Source: Mucilaginibacter sp. PAMC 26640
Lineage (GTDB): Bacteria > Bacteroidota > Bacteroidia > Sphingobacteriales > Sphingobacteriaceae
DNA: 64,000 nucleotides
Assembly (NCBI GenBank): GCA_001596135.1
Contig: CP014773.1
Span: 2,542,001-2,606,000 of the forward strand
Direction of reading: 5' to 3'
Part shown: positions 18,082-26,808 of the stretch, one piece after another
Layout of the letters: each line of letters opens with the position of its first letter
Numbering within the stretch: position 1 is the first letter of the stretch
Notes under the pieces: generated by a model
Database searches by the model: none
Told to the model about the DNA's origin: nothing
Seen by the model: the letters and a program-made list of their open reading frames with translations, nothing else
Translations under genes and position numbers: made by a program

Positions 18082-18496
18082 AGCGAATTCTGGCCGCAAA
18101 GATAATATTTCGTCGGATTGGTTTAGAAAGGCAAGTGTTTGGGCAGGGTAAAGATTAGAAGATGCACATTGAAAATAATTCTATTTTATTTAAAATACAA
18201 TGAACGGTTGACGCCAATCGTTCCGGCAATCAATACAGCAAATACTGTTTAAGCCCCCTTTACTTATTAAACCACTTAATCACTACCGATATTCTCGATA
18301 ACTTAAGCATAGCTGCCACAAAACGGTTTAAAGGAATTGATTTCATATCTGTGCTGGATATATCTTATAAACTAATGGCATTTCATATTATTGCGGTCGC
18401 AATTAATATATACTGATTCTTAATTAGAAAATTTTCGGAAAACTCAATCGGTATTAAGCCTTAACAATTTGGCGCAAATAGTTATTTTTGCTGGCT
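18082..18496. other. 415-bp intergenic region upstream of valS
   Basis: No gene is seen. It contains a 9-bp stem-loop (18202-18210 with 18215-18223, one G-T pair) not followed by a T-run, and an AT-rich stretch ending in a promoter-like TATTTTTG box (18483-18490) seven bases before the valS ATG. A tRNA-dependent leader is not apparent. Confidence 0.4.
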
Positions 18497-21193
18497 ATGA
18501 TCATTGCTAAAACATATTCCCCAAAAGAAGCCGAAGAAAAGTGGTACGGTTACTGGTTGAAACACAATTTTTTCCGTTCCGTTCCTGATGAGCGTGAACC
18601 TTACACCATTGTGATCCCCCCGCCAAACGTTACCGGAGTGCTGCATATGGGGCATATGCTCAACAATACCATACAGGATGTACTTATCCGCCGTGCCCGT
18701 ATGAAAGGCAAAAATGCCTGCTGGGTACCGGGAACAGATCATGCCAGCATTGCTACCGAAGCTAAAGTAGTTGCTATGCTGAAAGAACGTGGCATCGATA
18801 AAAAAGACCTTACCCGCGAAGAATTTCTGAGCTATGCCTGGGAATGGAAAGAAAAATACGGGGGTATTATACTGGAACAGTTGAAAAAACTTGGTGCTTC
18901 CTGCGATTGGGAACGTACTAAGTTTACGATGGATGCCGATATGAGCGAATCGGTAAACGATATTTTTATCCGCCTGTACAAAAAGGGCCTGATATATCGT
19001 GGCGTACGCATGGTAAACTGGGATCCGCAGGGCAAAACTGCCGTATCTGACGAGGAGGTTATCCGTAAGGAGGTAAACCAGAAACTCTATTATATTAAGT
19101 ATCAAGTATCAGGTATCAAGTATCAAGATGGGGTAAATGAAGCTGCCGGTGAATCTAACGACTTGATACGTGATACTAAATACGTAACAGTAGCGACCAC
19201 CCGCCCGGAAACCATTATGGCAGATGCCGCTATATGCGTTAACCCGAACGATGAGCGGTACCTGCACCTGCATGGTAAAAAAGTATTTATACCACTTATC
19301 AACAGGGAGATTCCGGTAATTCTGGATGAATATGTAACAATGGATTTTGGTACAGGCTGTTTAAAAGTAACACCGGCGCATGATTTGAACGATTATGAAC
19401 TGGGCCAGAAACATAACTTACAGATCATCGATATATTAAGTGATGATGGTACACTGAACGAAAAAGCGGAAATCCTGGTAGGGGTTGATCGTTTTTCTGC
19501 ACGTAAAGAAATTGCCGTATTGCTGGAAGAAGCCGGGGCGTTGGCTAAAACGGAAGATTACACATCCCAGATAGGTTTTTCTGAACGTACCAATGCCGTT
19601 ATTGAGCCAAAGCTATCCATGCAGTGGTTTTTGAAAATGCAGGAAATGGCTAAACCGGCGTTGGATTATGTTTTAAACGGAGAAGTTAAACTGATTCCGG
19701 AGAAATTCATTAACACGTACCGCCACTGGATGGAGAACGTGCGCGATTGGAACATCAGTCGCCAGTTATGGTGGGGGCAGCAGATTCCAGCTTATTACCT
19801 GCCCAATGGCCAGCATGTAGTTGGTAAAACTAAGGAAGAAGCGCTTGAAGAGGCGAAAAAGATAAATGAAGAACTTACGCTGGAAGATTTGCGCCAGGAT
19901 GAAGACGTGGTAGATACCTGGTTCTCTTCCTGGTTATGGCCTGTATCAGTGTTTGACGGTGTACGGAACCCGGATAATGCCGAGATTAACTATTACTATC
20001 CTACAAATGATTTGGTTACCGCTCCGGAGATCTTATTCTTTTGGGTAGCCAGGATGATCATGGCCGGGCATGAGCTCCGTGGCCAAAAGCCATTTACCAA
20101 CGTATATTTAACGGGTATTGTAAGAGACAAACAGGGCCGTAAAATGTCTAAATCTCTCGGTAATTCTCCCGATCCCCTTGATCTGATTGAAAAGTATGGC
20201 GCAGATGGTGTACGTGTGGGGATGCTGTTATGTTCACCTGCCGGGAACGATTTGATGTTTGATGAAAGTTACTGTGAACAGGGCCGCAACTTTGCCAACA
20301 AAATTTGGAATGCCTTTAAACTGATACAGGGCTGGGCGGTTGATGAAAGCCTGCCAAATACCAATCAGATAGCGATTGAATGGTTTGAGAGCCGTTTTAA
20401 CCAGGCGTTGGTACAAATTGAAGACGACTTTAAACAATATCGTTTATCTGAAGCGCTGATGGCTACCTATAAATTGGTATGGGACGATTACTGTGCCTGG
20501 TACCTGGAAATGGTAAAACCTGTTTATAAACCAGGGGCAGAAAAACAAACGATAGATGCTGCCACCTATGCAGCAACAGTCGGTTTTTTTCAAAATATCT
20601 TGAAAGTGCTTCACCCGTTTATGCCTTTCCTAACCGAGGAGTTATGGCATGATGAGCTTTTCGGACTGCGTGATGATTTGGATTGCTGTATTGTTGCGCA
20701 ATTGCCCTCAAGTGGGCAAATAAATTCTCAGTTAATTGCTGAAATAGAAGTCATTCAGCAGATCATTCAGCAGGTGCGCAATGTTCGAAATACAAAACAG
20801 CTATCGCCGAAGGATGCTTTGCCACTTGCTATAAAAGTAAATTCAGTAATTGGATATAATAGATATCAACCTATAATTAAACATCTGGGGAATATTGATG
20901 AGTTTACGATTGTTGATGAAGCGCTGAATAACGCGGTGAATTTTATTGCCGGTACCGACGAGTTTTACGTTGCATTAAATATAGAAATTGATCTTGAAGC
21001 AGAATGCGAGCGGCTTAAAAAAGAACAGGATTATCTTTTAGGTTTCCTGAGGGCTGTTGACGGAAAATTGAATAACGAACGCTTTATGGCCAACGCCAAA
21101 CCCGAAATAATAGAAAACGAATTGAAGAAAAAGGCCGATGCGGAATCAAAGCTTAAAACCGTAGCGGATAACTTGCACGGACTGGCCTGCTAA
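18497..21193 (+). CDS. valS: valyl-tRNA synthetase
   Basis: 898 residues from the ATG at 18497 (MIIAKTYSPKEAEEKWY is the family-typical start; a TTG nine bases upstream is less likely). Class I signatures HMGH (about residues 50-53) and KMSKSLGNS (near 555), the editing domain with TTRPETIMAD, and the C-terminal coiled-coil arm (EIDLEAECERLKKEQ...) are all present. It charges tRNA-Val and edits misactivated threonine. Oddity: residues ~200-229, just before the TTRPETI motif, are encoded by a palindromic repeat that adds about 20 residues not expected in the family. Confidence 0.96.
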   Translation: MIIAKTYSPKEAEEKWYGYWLKHNFFRSVPDEREPYTIVIPPPNVTGVLHMGHMLNNTIQDVLIRRARMKGKNACWVPGTDHASIATEAKVVAMLKERGIDKKDLTREEFLSYAWEWKEKYGGIILEQLKKLGASCDWERTKFTMDADMSESVNDIFIRLYKKGLIYRGVRMVNWDPQGKTAVSDEEVIRKEVNQKLYYIKYQVSGIKYQDGVNEAAGESNDLIRDTKYVTVATTRPETIMADAAICVNPNDERYLHLHGKKVFIPLINREIPVILDEYVTMDFGTGCLKVTPAHDLNDYELGQKHNLQIIDILSDDGTLNEKAEILVGVDRFSARKEIAVLLEEAGALAKTEDYTSQIGFSERTNAVIEPKLSMQWFLKMQEMAKPALDYVLNGEVKLIPEKFINTYRHWMENVRDWNISRQLWWGQQIPAYYLPNGQHVVGKTKEEALEEAKKINEELTLEDLRQDEDVVDTWFSSWLWPVSVFDGVRNPDNAEINYYYPTNDLVTAPEILFFWVARMIMAGHELRGQKPFTNVYLTGIVRDKQGRKMSKSLGNSPDPLDLIEKYGADGVRVGMLLCSPAGNDLMFDESYCEQGRNFANKIWNAFKLIQGWAVDESLPNTNQIAIEWFESRFNQALVQIEDDFKQYRLSEALMATYKLVWDDYCAWYLEMVKPVYKPGAEKQTIDAATYAATVGFFQNILKVLHPFMPFLTEELWHDELFGLRDDLDCCIVAQLPSSGQINSQLIAEIEVIQQIIQQVRNVRNTKQLSPKDALPLAIKVNSVIGYNRYQPIIKHLGNIDEFTIVDEALNNAVNFIAGTDEFYVALNIEIDLEAECERLKKEQDYLLGFLRAVDGKLNNERFMANAKPEIIENELKKKADAESKLKTVADNLHGLAC
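19097..19183 (+). repeat. palindromic repeat inserted in frame within valS
   Basis: Tandem AAGTATC/AGGTATC motifs (19097-19127) are followed after a 34-bp spacer by an inverted arm (19162-19177). The arm's complement matches 19112-19127 at 14 of 16 positions. The element keeps the valS frame open and is translated. Confidence 0.7.
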
Positions 21194-21295
21194 TTGTAAA
21201 AGGTAAGGGCTGCTAACCTTATACAGGGTTTTATATAAGTATATTAAGGCGCCGAAACTTTTTACAATCCAGTAATCCAATCCTGTTAAACAAAC

Positions 21296-23104
21296 GTGGA
21301 GTTTTTCAATTTTTCAATCTATAAAATACTCTCAAGAGACCAGTCGATCCTGGATCAGGCCCGAATACGTTTGCTTTACTATGGTTTTGCTTTAGTTTTT
21401 ATAGCGCTGGGTGCGCTATTTATAAGCGTGTACCTGCAGGGCCTTCCGCTGCTTTCGGCTACATCAGCTGTATTGATGTTTTGCGTAGCAGCTCTGTTTA
21501 AGTATTTAACCTTTAAACCGCATTGGCGAAATATATCGCATATCCTGTTAATTATCGGCAGCATAGTAAATCTTTCTATGGTGTTTATAGTTATGCAGGA
21601 TGTGGATATCATTGTAATACAGGTTATTATCCTGGTAATTGTATTCAGCTTTTATATGCTCGGCCTTAATTGGGGAATGTTTTACTCGCTCCTTAATCTG
21701 TTGCCGGTATTGGTTTTCCTGGTTATGGTTTATGATCATAACTATTACATTAATTTCAAGCCCGAAAAAGTAGATCAGGCGACAATCATTATTGGTGTAT
21801 TTGCCAATTTTATGCTGATCATTTTTATCCATAGTCACTTTTATACGGCGTTCCTCAAAAACATAAAACAGCTTAAAGATACCAGCGAAGAGCAGGCAGC
21901 GCTCAATATTAAATTTGAAAAAGCGATAGCAAAGGCCGAAAAATCATCGCAGGTACAGTCGGAGTTTTTGTCTACGATGTCACATGAGATCCGCACACCG
22001 TTGAACGCCGTTATCGGGATGACGAACCTGCTGATGATGAACACCCCCCGAACGGATCAGAGTGAGAACCTGAATATTTTAAAGTTTTCTGCTAATAACC
22101 TGCTAGCTATTGTGAATGATGTACTTGATTTTAACAAGATCGAGTCAGGTAAGATCGTTTTCGAAAAAATAAAATTTAACCTGGCAGATCTGCTGCACAA
22201 TATATGCGGTGGGCAGATGATCAAGGCCGAAGAGAAAGGGTTACTATTTAATCTGGATATAGATAGCGCGCTGAGACGTAAAGTTATCTTTGGCGACCCC
22301 ACCCGTTTAACCCAGATCATTTTTAACCTTACCAGTAACGCCATCAAGTTTACTTCTGCAGGCGGTGTTGGAGTAAGGGTAACTTGTATTGAGGACAGGC
22401 ACAATAACATTACGGTAAGCTTTTCTGTAAAGGATACGGGCATAGGAATTAAGAAGGAAAACTTAGAACGTATTTTTGAGCCATTTACACAGGAGTCTAT
22501 CACCACAACACGGCAGTATGGCGGAACCGGGCTAGGGTTGGCTATCATAAAAAGATTGCTGGAACTGCAAGGATTACAAATGGAAGTAGTAAGTGTGGTG
22601 GGCGAAGGCTCTGAGTTCTCGTTTAACATGGAGTTTCCCGTAGCCACCGAGGCCGCAGCTCTGCCTGTTCAAAAACAGCAATTGCCGCAATCTGCCCCGC
22701 AAACACCCATTTTTGGCTCCGCAAATCTTCGCGTATTAATTGCGGAAGACAACCAGGTAAATGTAATGCTGATGAAGAAGCTATTTTCCAAATGGCAAAT
22801 AGTGCCCACCATTGCCGAAAATGGCGAGCGGGCGGTTGAAATTATGCAATACGGGAACTTTGATATCATTTTAATGGACTTGCAAATGCCGGTAATGAAC
22901 GGTTTTGATGCTGCTATAGAAATCCGTAAGATGCCGGATCCTGCAAAATCCCGGGTGCCGATCATAGCACTTACTGCTTCTGCATTGTTTGATATTAAAA
23001 ACCAGGTAACTGATGCCGGTATGAATGATTATGTAGCAAAGCCATTTAAACCGGATGAGCTGATGGAGAAAATTCAAATCCTGGTTTCAGCTAAGATCAT
23101 ATGA
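21296..23104 (+). CDS. hybrid sensor histidine kinase/response regulator, membrane-bound
   Basis: 602 residues. About six membrane helices span residues ~22-190, then a short coiled coil, a HisKA domain with phosphoacceptor H230 (STMSHEIRTPLNAV), an HATPase_c domain (N box FNLTSNAIKF, G boxes DTGIGI and GTGLGLAI) and a C-terminal receiver with D528 (LMDLQMPVMNG) and K near AKPF. The membrane region has no large extracytoplasmic loop, so sensing is likely within or at the membrane. No separate output regulator is adjacent; signal unknown. Start is GTG at 21296, 103 bp after valS. Confidence 0.85.
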   Translation: MEFFNFSIYKILSRDQSILDQARIRLLYYGFALVFIALGALFISVYLQGLPLLSATSAVLMFCVAALFKYLTFKPHWRNISHILLIIGSIVNLSMVFIVMQDVDIIVIQVIILVIVFSFYMLGLNWGMFYSLLNLLPVLVFLVMVYDHNYYINFKPEKVDQATIIIGVFANFMLIIFIHSHFYTAFLKNIKQLKDTSEEQAALNIKFEKAIAKAEKSSQVQSEFLSTMSHEIRTPLNAVIGMTNLLMMNTPRTDQSENLNILKFSANNLLAIVNDVLDFNKIESGKIVFEKIKFNLADLLHNICGGQMIKAEEKGLLFNLDIDSALRRKVIFGDPTRLTQIIFNLTSNAIKFTSAGGVGVRVTCIEDRHNNITVSFSVKDTGIGIKKENLERIFEPFTQESITTTRQYGGTGLGLAIIKRLLELQGLQMEVVSVVGEGSEFSFNMEFPVATEAAALPVQKQQLPQSAPQTPIFGSANLRVLIAEDNQVNVMLMKKLFSKWQIVPTIAENGERAVEIMQYGNFDIILMDLQMPVMNGFDAAIEIRKMPDPAKSRVPIIALTASALFDIKNQVTDAGMNDYVAKPFKPDELMEKIQILVSAKII

Positions 23105-23563
23105 TTATAAATCCTTGTAGGAAGGAAGTTCTTCTAGAAAGTGATAATTTTCAACGCCGAAATTGATGCTGCAATAGTAATGCTGCAGGCCGTTGGTTAC
23201 CACCAATAGCTTTACCTTATGTACCATATTGTACCTGGCTGCCTGGTCAAACGTGGCTTGGGTTATGGCAACAGCAGGGGCTTTACATTCTACCAATAAG
23301 ATTTTTTCGCCCGCTGAATTAAACACGACGATATCAGTTCGTTTGGCCATACCATGCAGTTTCAGCCCGCCTTCCAGTTTAATCAGCGATCTTGGATAGT
23401 GCTTTTGTTTGATGAGGTACTGTACAAAATGCTGGCGCACCCATTCCTCGGGTGTTAAGATAATTTTCCGTTTGCGTAATACGTCAAATATGCTCAACTG
23501 CCCGTTCTCATCAGTTAATTTAAAAGGGTAGGGCGGGAGGTTTAACGGCAGCAGCAGATCCAT
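23105..23563 (-). CDS. HsdR_N-domain protein, stand-alone PD-(D/E)xK nuclease-like
   Basis: 152 residues from the ATG at 23563 (MDLLLPLNLPPYPFKL); an upstream in-frame start adds 16 poorly conserved residues. The C-terminal half matches the N-terminal nuclease domain of type I restriction subunit HsdR: D77 (RTDIVVF) and E92-x-K94 (LLVECKAP) form a PD-(D/E)xK site. No methylase or specificity subunit is nearby, so it is not part of a restriction system here. It is divergent from holA, an arrangement I recall being common in Bacteroidota; its stop abuts that of the histidine kinase. Confidence 0.78.
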   Translation of the reverse strand: MDLLLPLNLPPYPFKLTDENGQLSIFDVLRKRKIILTPEEWVRQHFVQYLIKQKHYPRSLIKLEGGLKLHGMAKRTDIVVFNSAGEKILLVECKAPAVAITQATFDQAARYNMVHKVKLLVVTNGLQHYYCSINFGVENYHFLEELPSYKDL

Positions 23564-23670
23564 GTTAATCCAAAAGTAGAAATCAAAATTTAAAAGGCAG
23601 TTAATACACACGTTTATCTTTCCACAAACAACGTGTTTTTACTTTTGAAGTCTTAATTTTGACTTAGATA

Positions 23671-24693
23671 ATGACTGCTCCTGAAATCATCAAAGACCTT
23701 AAGGCTCGTAAATTTAAGCCGCTGTACTTGCTGCATGGCGAAGAGCCTTATTTTATCGATCTGGTGAGCAATTACATAGAGCACCAGGTGCTGTCTGATG
23801 CGGAAAAGGGTTTTAACCAAACCGTGTTATATGGTAAGGATACCGATATCATGACGGCAATAAACGCTGCCAAACGCTACCCCATGATGAGCGATTACCA
23901 GGTGGTAATGGTAAAAGAGGCACAGGATATGAAGTGGGGCCGTGATGATGATGATAAAAAAGGCATTAATCCGCTTTTGGCTTATCTCGAAAACCCATTG
24001 CCCAGCACCATCCTGGTATTTTGCTATAAGTATGGCAAGTTTGATAAGCGCAAAAAGACTTACAAAGCCATTGATAAAAAAGGACTGATTTTCGAGTCGT
24101 CGGCTTTGTATGACAGCAAGATTCCCGGCTGGATAGAAGGGTATATTACCGCCAAAAATTATCGCATCAACGGGCAGGCATCCGCCATGCTTTCAGAATA
24201 CTTAGGTAATGATCTTTCCAAAATAGCCAATGAACTGGATAAGCTGATGTTAAACGTTAGCCCGGGAGAGGAGATAACCCTACAGCAGATCCACGATAAT
24301 ATTGGTATCAGCAAAGAGTATAATGTTTTTGAACTGCAATCGGCCATCGTCAAAAAGGATGCTTTTAAGGTAAACCAAATTGTTAATTATTTTGAAGCCA
24401 ACCCCAAGGCCAATCCCATTGTGCTGGTATTGGGTAACCTAAACAACTTCTTTACAAAGGTACTGGCTTATCATTATGTTAAAGATAAATCTCCTCAAAA
24501 TCTAGCACGTGAATTGGGGGTGAGCCCATATTTCTTAAAAGACTATGAGCAGGCGGCAAGAGGTTATAATCTTGGTAAAACATTCCAGGTGATCAGCTGC
24601 CTTCGCGAATACGATTTGAAAAGCAAAGGGGTGGAATCAAACACCGGCCACGGAGGGCTCCTGCGCGAATTGATGTTCAAGATACTGCACTAA
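23671..24693 (+). CDS. holA: DNA polymerase III subunit delta
   Basis: 340 residues, the usual length of HolA. The N-terminal clamp-loader module begins with the LYLLHGEEPYFIDL motif (residues ~17-30); the central AAA-like lid and C-terminal collar domain (helices around SKEYNVFELQSAIVKKD and the final GLLRELMFKIL) follow. As delta of the clamp loader it opens the beta clamp. No Walker A is expected or seen in delta. Start ATG 23671. Confidence 0.92.
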   Translation: MTAPEIIKDLKARKFKPLYLLHGEEPYFIDLVSNYIEHQVLSDAEKGFNQTVLYGKDTDIMTAINAAKRYPMMSDYQVVMVKEAQDMKWGRDDDDKKGINPLLAYLENPLPSTILVFCYKYGKFDKRKKTYKAIDKKGLIFESSALYDSKIPGWIEGYITAKNYRINGQASAMLSEYLGNDLSKIANELDKLMLNVSPGEEITLQQIHDNIGISKEYNVFELQSAIVKKDAFKVNQIVNYFEANPKANPIVLVLGNLNNFFTKVLAYHYVKDKSPQNLARELGVSPYFLKDYEQAARGYNLGKTFQVISCLREYDLKSKGVESNTGHGGLLRELMFKILH

Positions 24694-24781
24694 GCTTTTC
24701 TTTAATCTTATTGATCGCATTCGTAACAACTATTTGTTAGGCTTATCCGTAAGACGGTAGTTTATAACAATATGTGAAATT

Positions 24782-24973
24782 ATGGACGGAGCTTACACGA
24801 TCGGGATTGCTTTACTGATTATCGCATTTGCGCTGATATTTGGTGTGATATTTTTTAGCATACTAAAATTTATAAAGAAAAAGTATTACCCCTCCTGGAA
24901 ATTTCCAGACTATATAAGCGTAGGTTACGCGGAATATCTGTATCACAAGTTCATCAAGCGCGATCTTAAATAG
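24782..24973 (+). CDS. small single-pass membrane protein, unknown function
   Basis: 63 residues: an N-terminal membrane helix (about residues 6-32, IGIALLIIAFALIFGVIFF) followed by a basic, aromatic tail (FIKKKYYPSWKFPDYISVGYAEYLYHKFIKRDLK). ATG start; flanked by holA and the EVE protein on the same strand. No family recognised. Confidence 0.55.
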   Translation: MDGAYTIGIALLIIAFALIFGVIFFSILKFIKKKYYPSWKFPDYISVGYAEYLYHKFIKRDLK

Positions 24974-25043
24974 TCATTGCCCAGAATCATTTCTTACTTT
25001 ACTGCCTTTTTATCATTTTTGCCGCCTACTAAAATCACTACGA

Positions 25044-25451
25044 ATGCAGCATTGGCTTGTAAAATCCGAACCCGTAAAATACAGCTGGGAACAATTTAAT
25101 AAAGAGGGCCGTACCTTTTGGGATGGCGTGCGCAATTACCAGGCGCGCAATAACCTCAAGCTAATGGGGGTAGGTGATTTGGTAATGTGGTACCACAGTA
25201 ATGAAGGGAAAGAAATTGTAGGGATTGCACGCGTTGTAAAAGCTTTTTACCAGGACCCTACTACTGAAGACCCAAACTGGGTGGTAGTGGATCTTGAACC
25301 GGTGGAAGGTCTTAAAAAGCCTGTTACCCTTGAGCAAATAAAAGCCGACGAGCGCCTAAAAGATATCGGCCTGGTTAGGCAGGGGCGCCTATCTGTAATG
25401 GCTTTAAAACGCGAAGAATTCGATAGGATCCTCGAGTTGGCTGCATTGTAA
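25044..25451 (+). CDS. EVE domain protein (THYN1-like)
   Basis: 135 residues making up a single EVE domain: starts MQHWLVKSEP, with WDGVRNYQARNNLKLM and GDLVMWYHSNEGKEIVGIARV, the conserved pocket-lining segments. EVE domains are related to PUA/YTH folds and bind modified bases in nucleic acids. The stop is two bases before the end of the opposing macro-domain gene. Family assignment is firm; in-cell ligand unknown. Confidence 0.88.
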   Translation: MQHWLVKSEPVKYSWEQFNKEGRTFWDGVRNYQARNNLKLMGVGDLVMWYHSNEGKEIVGIARVVKAFYQDPTTEDPNWVVVDLEPVEGLKKPVTLEQIKADERLKDIGLVRQGRLSVMALKREEFDRILELAAL

Positions 25452-25453
25452 TA

Positions 25454-25972
25454 TCAGCCCAGTAATTTTTGATATATGGAAAGGTTTTTGTCATCAAAGC
25501 AGATGAAAATAACTTCTTCTATGGATTGATTTTCCGCCAGGAATTCCCCTACCGTTTTTACAGCTATTTCTGCAGCAAGCTGTTTAGGAAAGCGGTACAC
25601 GCCTGTGCTAATATTTGGGAAAGCAATCGATTTGACATTGTTTTTAACTGCTAGTGCCAGGCTGTTTTTGTAACAACTGGCGAGCAGTTCTTCTTCTTTA
25701 CTTTTTCCGGCATTCCAAATGGGGCCAACCGTATGGATAACATATTTCGCGGGGAGCTTGCCGCCGGTGGTGATCACCGCATTGCCAGTTCTACATCCGC
25801 CCTGCCTGTCCACTATTTTGATACACTCCTCTAAAATTTGCCTGCCGCCTGCGCGGTGAATGGCTCCATCAACGCCTCCGCCGCCCAAAAGGCTGCTGTT
25901 TGCGGCGTTTACAATGGCATCTGTGTTTAATTTGGTGATGTCGCCCTGTTGTAGCTTTATGCGCTTGTCCAT
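25454..25972 (-). CDS. macro-domain protein, O-acetyl-ADP-ribose deacetylase type
   Basis: 172 residues, full-length MacroD/YmdB-like macro domain: [35 protein letters not shown] covers the ADP-ribose and catalytic loops, and [15 protein letters not shown] the distal-ribose loop. The family removes ADP-ribose or acetyl from modified targets. Cytoplasmic, monocistronic, convergent with the EVE gene. Confidence 0.9.
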   Translation of the reverse strand: MDKRIKLQQGDITKLNTDAIVNAANSSLLGGGGVDGAIHRAGGRQILEECIKIVDRQGGCRTGNAVITTGGKLPAKYVIHTVGPIWNAGKSKEEELLASCYKNSLALAVKNNVKSIAFPNISTGVYRFPKQLAAEIAVKTVGEFLAENQSIEEVIFICFDDKNLSIYQKLLG

Positions 25973-26019
25973 AAATTAATAACCGGACCGGTTGTAGCCT
26001 GTTTTACAAAAAGCGCAAA

Positions 26020-26544
26020 TTACTGCTGCTCCGAATCAAAAAATATCGCTTTCAGTTCCGTGGCGTCAGCGGGCTTCATCCGTCCGCCTAAAACCAGCCG
26101 TAACTGCCTGCGGCGCAGTGCACCTTCATAGAGTTCGGTTTCAAGATCCGTTTCGGGAAATATCGGGGGCACCGGGATGGTTTTACCGTCCGGGTCTAAC
26201 GCTACAAATGTATAGTAGGCCTCATTGCTTTTATGCCTGGTGCCTGAGGGTATATTCTCGGCAAAAACATCCATCCGCACTTCTACAGAAGTAGTAAACG
26301 CCCGGGTTACTTTAGCTTCTATGGTAATTACATCTCCCAGTTTAATAGGGTGGTGAAAAGAAACATTATCTACAGATGCGGTTACCACTACCCGGTTGCA
26401 GTGCTTTTGTGCCGATATAGCAGCTGCAATATCCATCCAATGCAGTAAGCGCCCGCCCATTAAATTATTGAATGTGTTGGTATCGTTGGGCAAAACCAAC
26501 TCGTTCATAATAGTGAATGATTCTTTAGGCGCTTTTCCGTTCAT
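26020..26544 (-). CDS. hotdog-fold acyl-CoA thioesterase (YciA/BFIT type)
   Basis: 174 residues from the ATG at 26544 (MNGKAPKESFTIMNELVLP); an upstream TTG would add nine residues. A hotdog domain is evident: NTFNNLMGGRLLHWMDIAAAISAQKH (central helix with the catalytic acidic residue), then VVTASVDNVSFHHPIKLGDVI. The family hydrolyses acyl-CoA esters. The ~45-residue C-terminal tail is longer than the minimal domain. Substrate chain length not predictable. Confidence 0.85.
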   Translation of the reverse strand: MNGKAPKESFTIMNELVLPNDTNTFNNLMGGRLLHWMDIAAAISAQKHCNRVVVTASVDNVSFHHPIKLGDVITIEAKVTRAFTTSVEVRMDVFAENIPSGTRHKSNEAYYTFVALDPDGKTIPVPPIFPETDLETELYEGALRRRQLRLVLGGRMKPADATELKAIFFDSEQQ

Positions 26545-26808
26545 ATTTGCAAAGATAGTTTTTAGGGGCAAAGTTTCGGAGATTTGGCAGTTTTATCTAT
26601 CTCAGGTTATTGTACTTAGATCACGGATAATAACATATTGGAAGTGCAGCATCCAGTAATTTTTGGATTTTAGTTATCCAGCTGATTTTAAATTACCGCT
26701 ATATATAATTACCCATTGTCCTAACAGGAGGTAGTGATACCAGGCCAAAGCGCTGTGATCATCTGCTCCTCCTCACTTGCCTTTGGTTTAGAAGCAAACA
26801 TCAAGAAT

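Noticed and set aside
18488..18496. TTG start for valS nine bases upstream
   Set aside because: The ATG at 18497 matches the family's N-terminus; the TTG lies within the promoter-like TATTTTTG box.
23105..23563. Restriction-modification system
   Set aside because: Only the HsdR_N-like domain is present; no HsdM, HsdS or helicase domain exists nearby.
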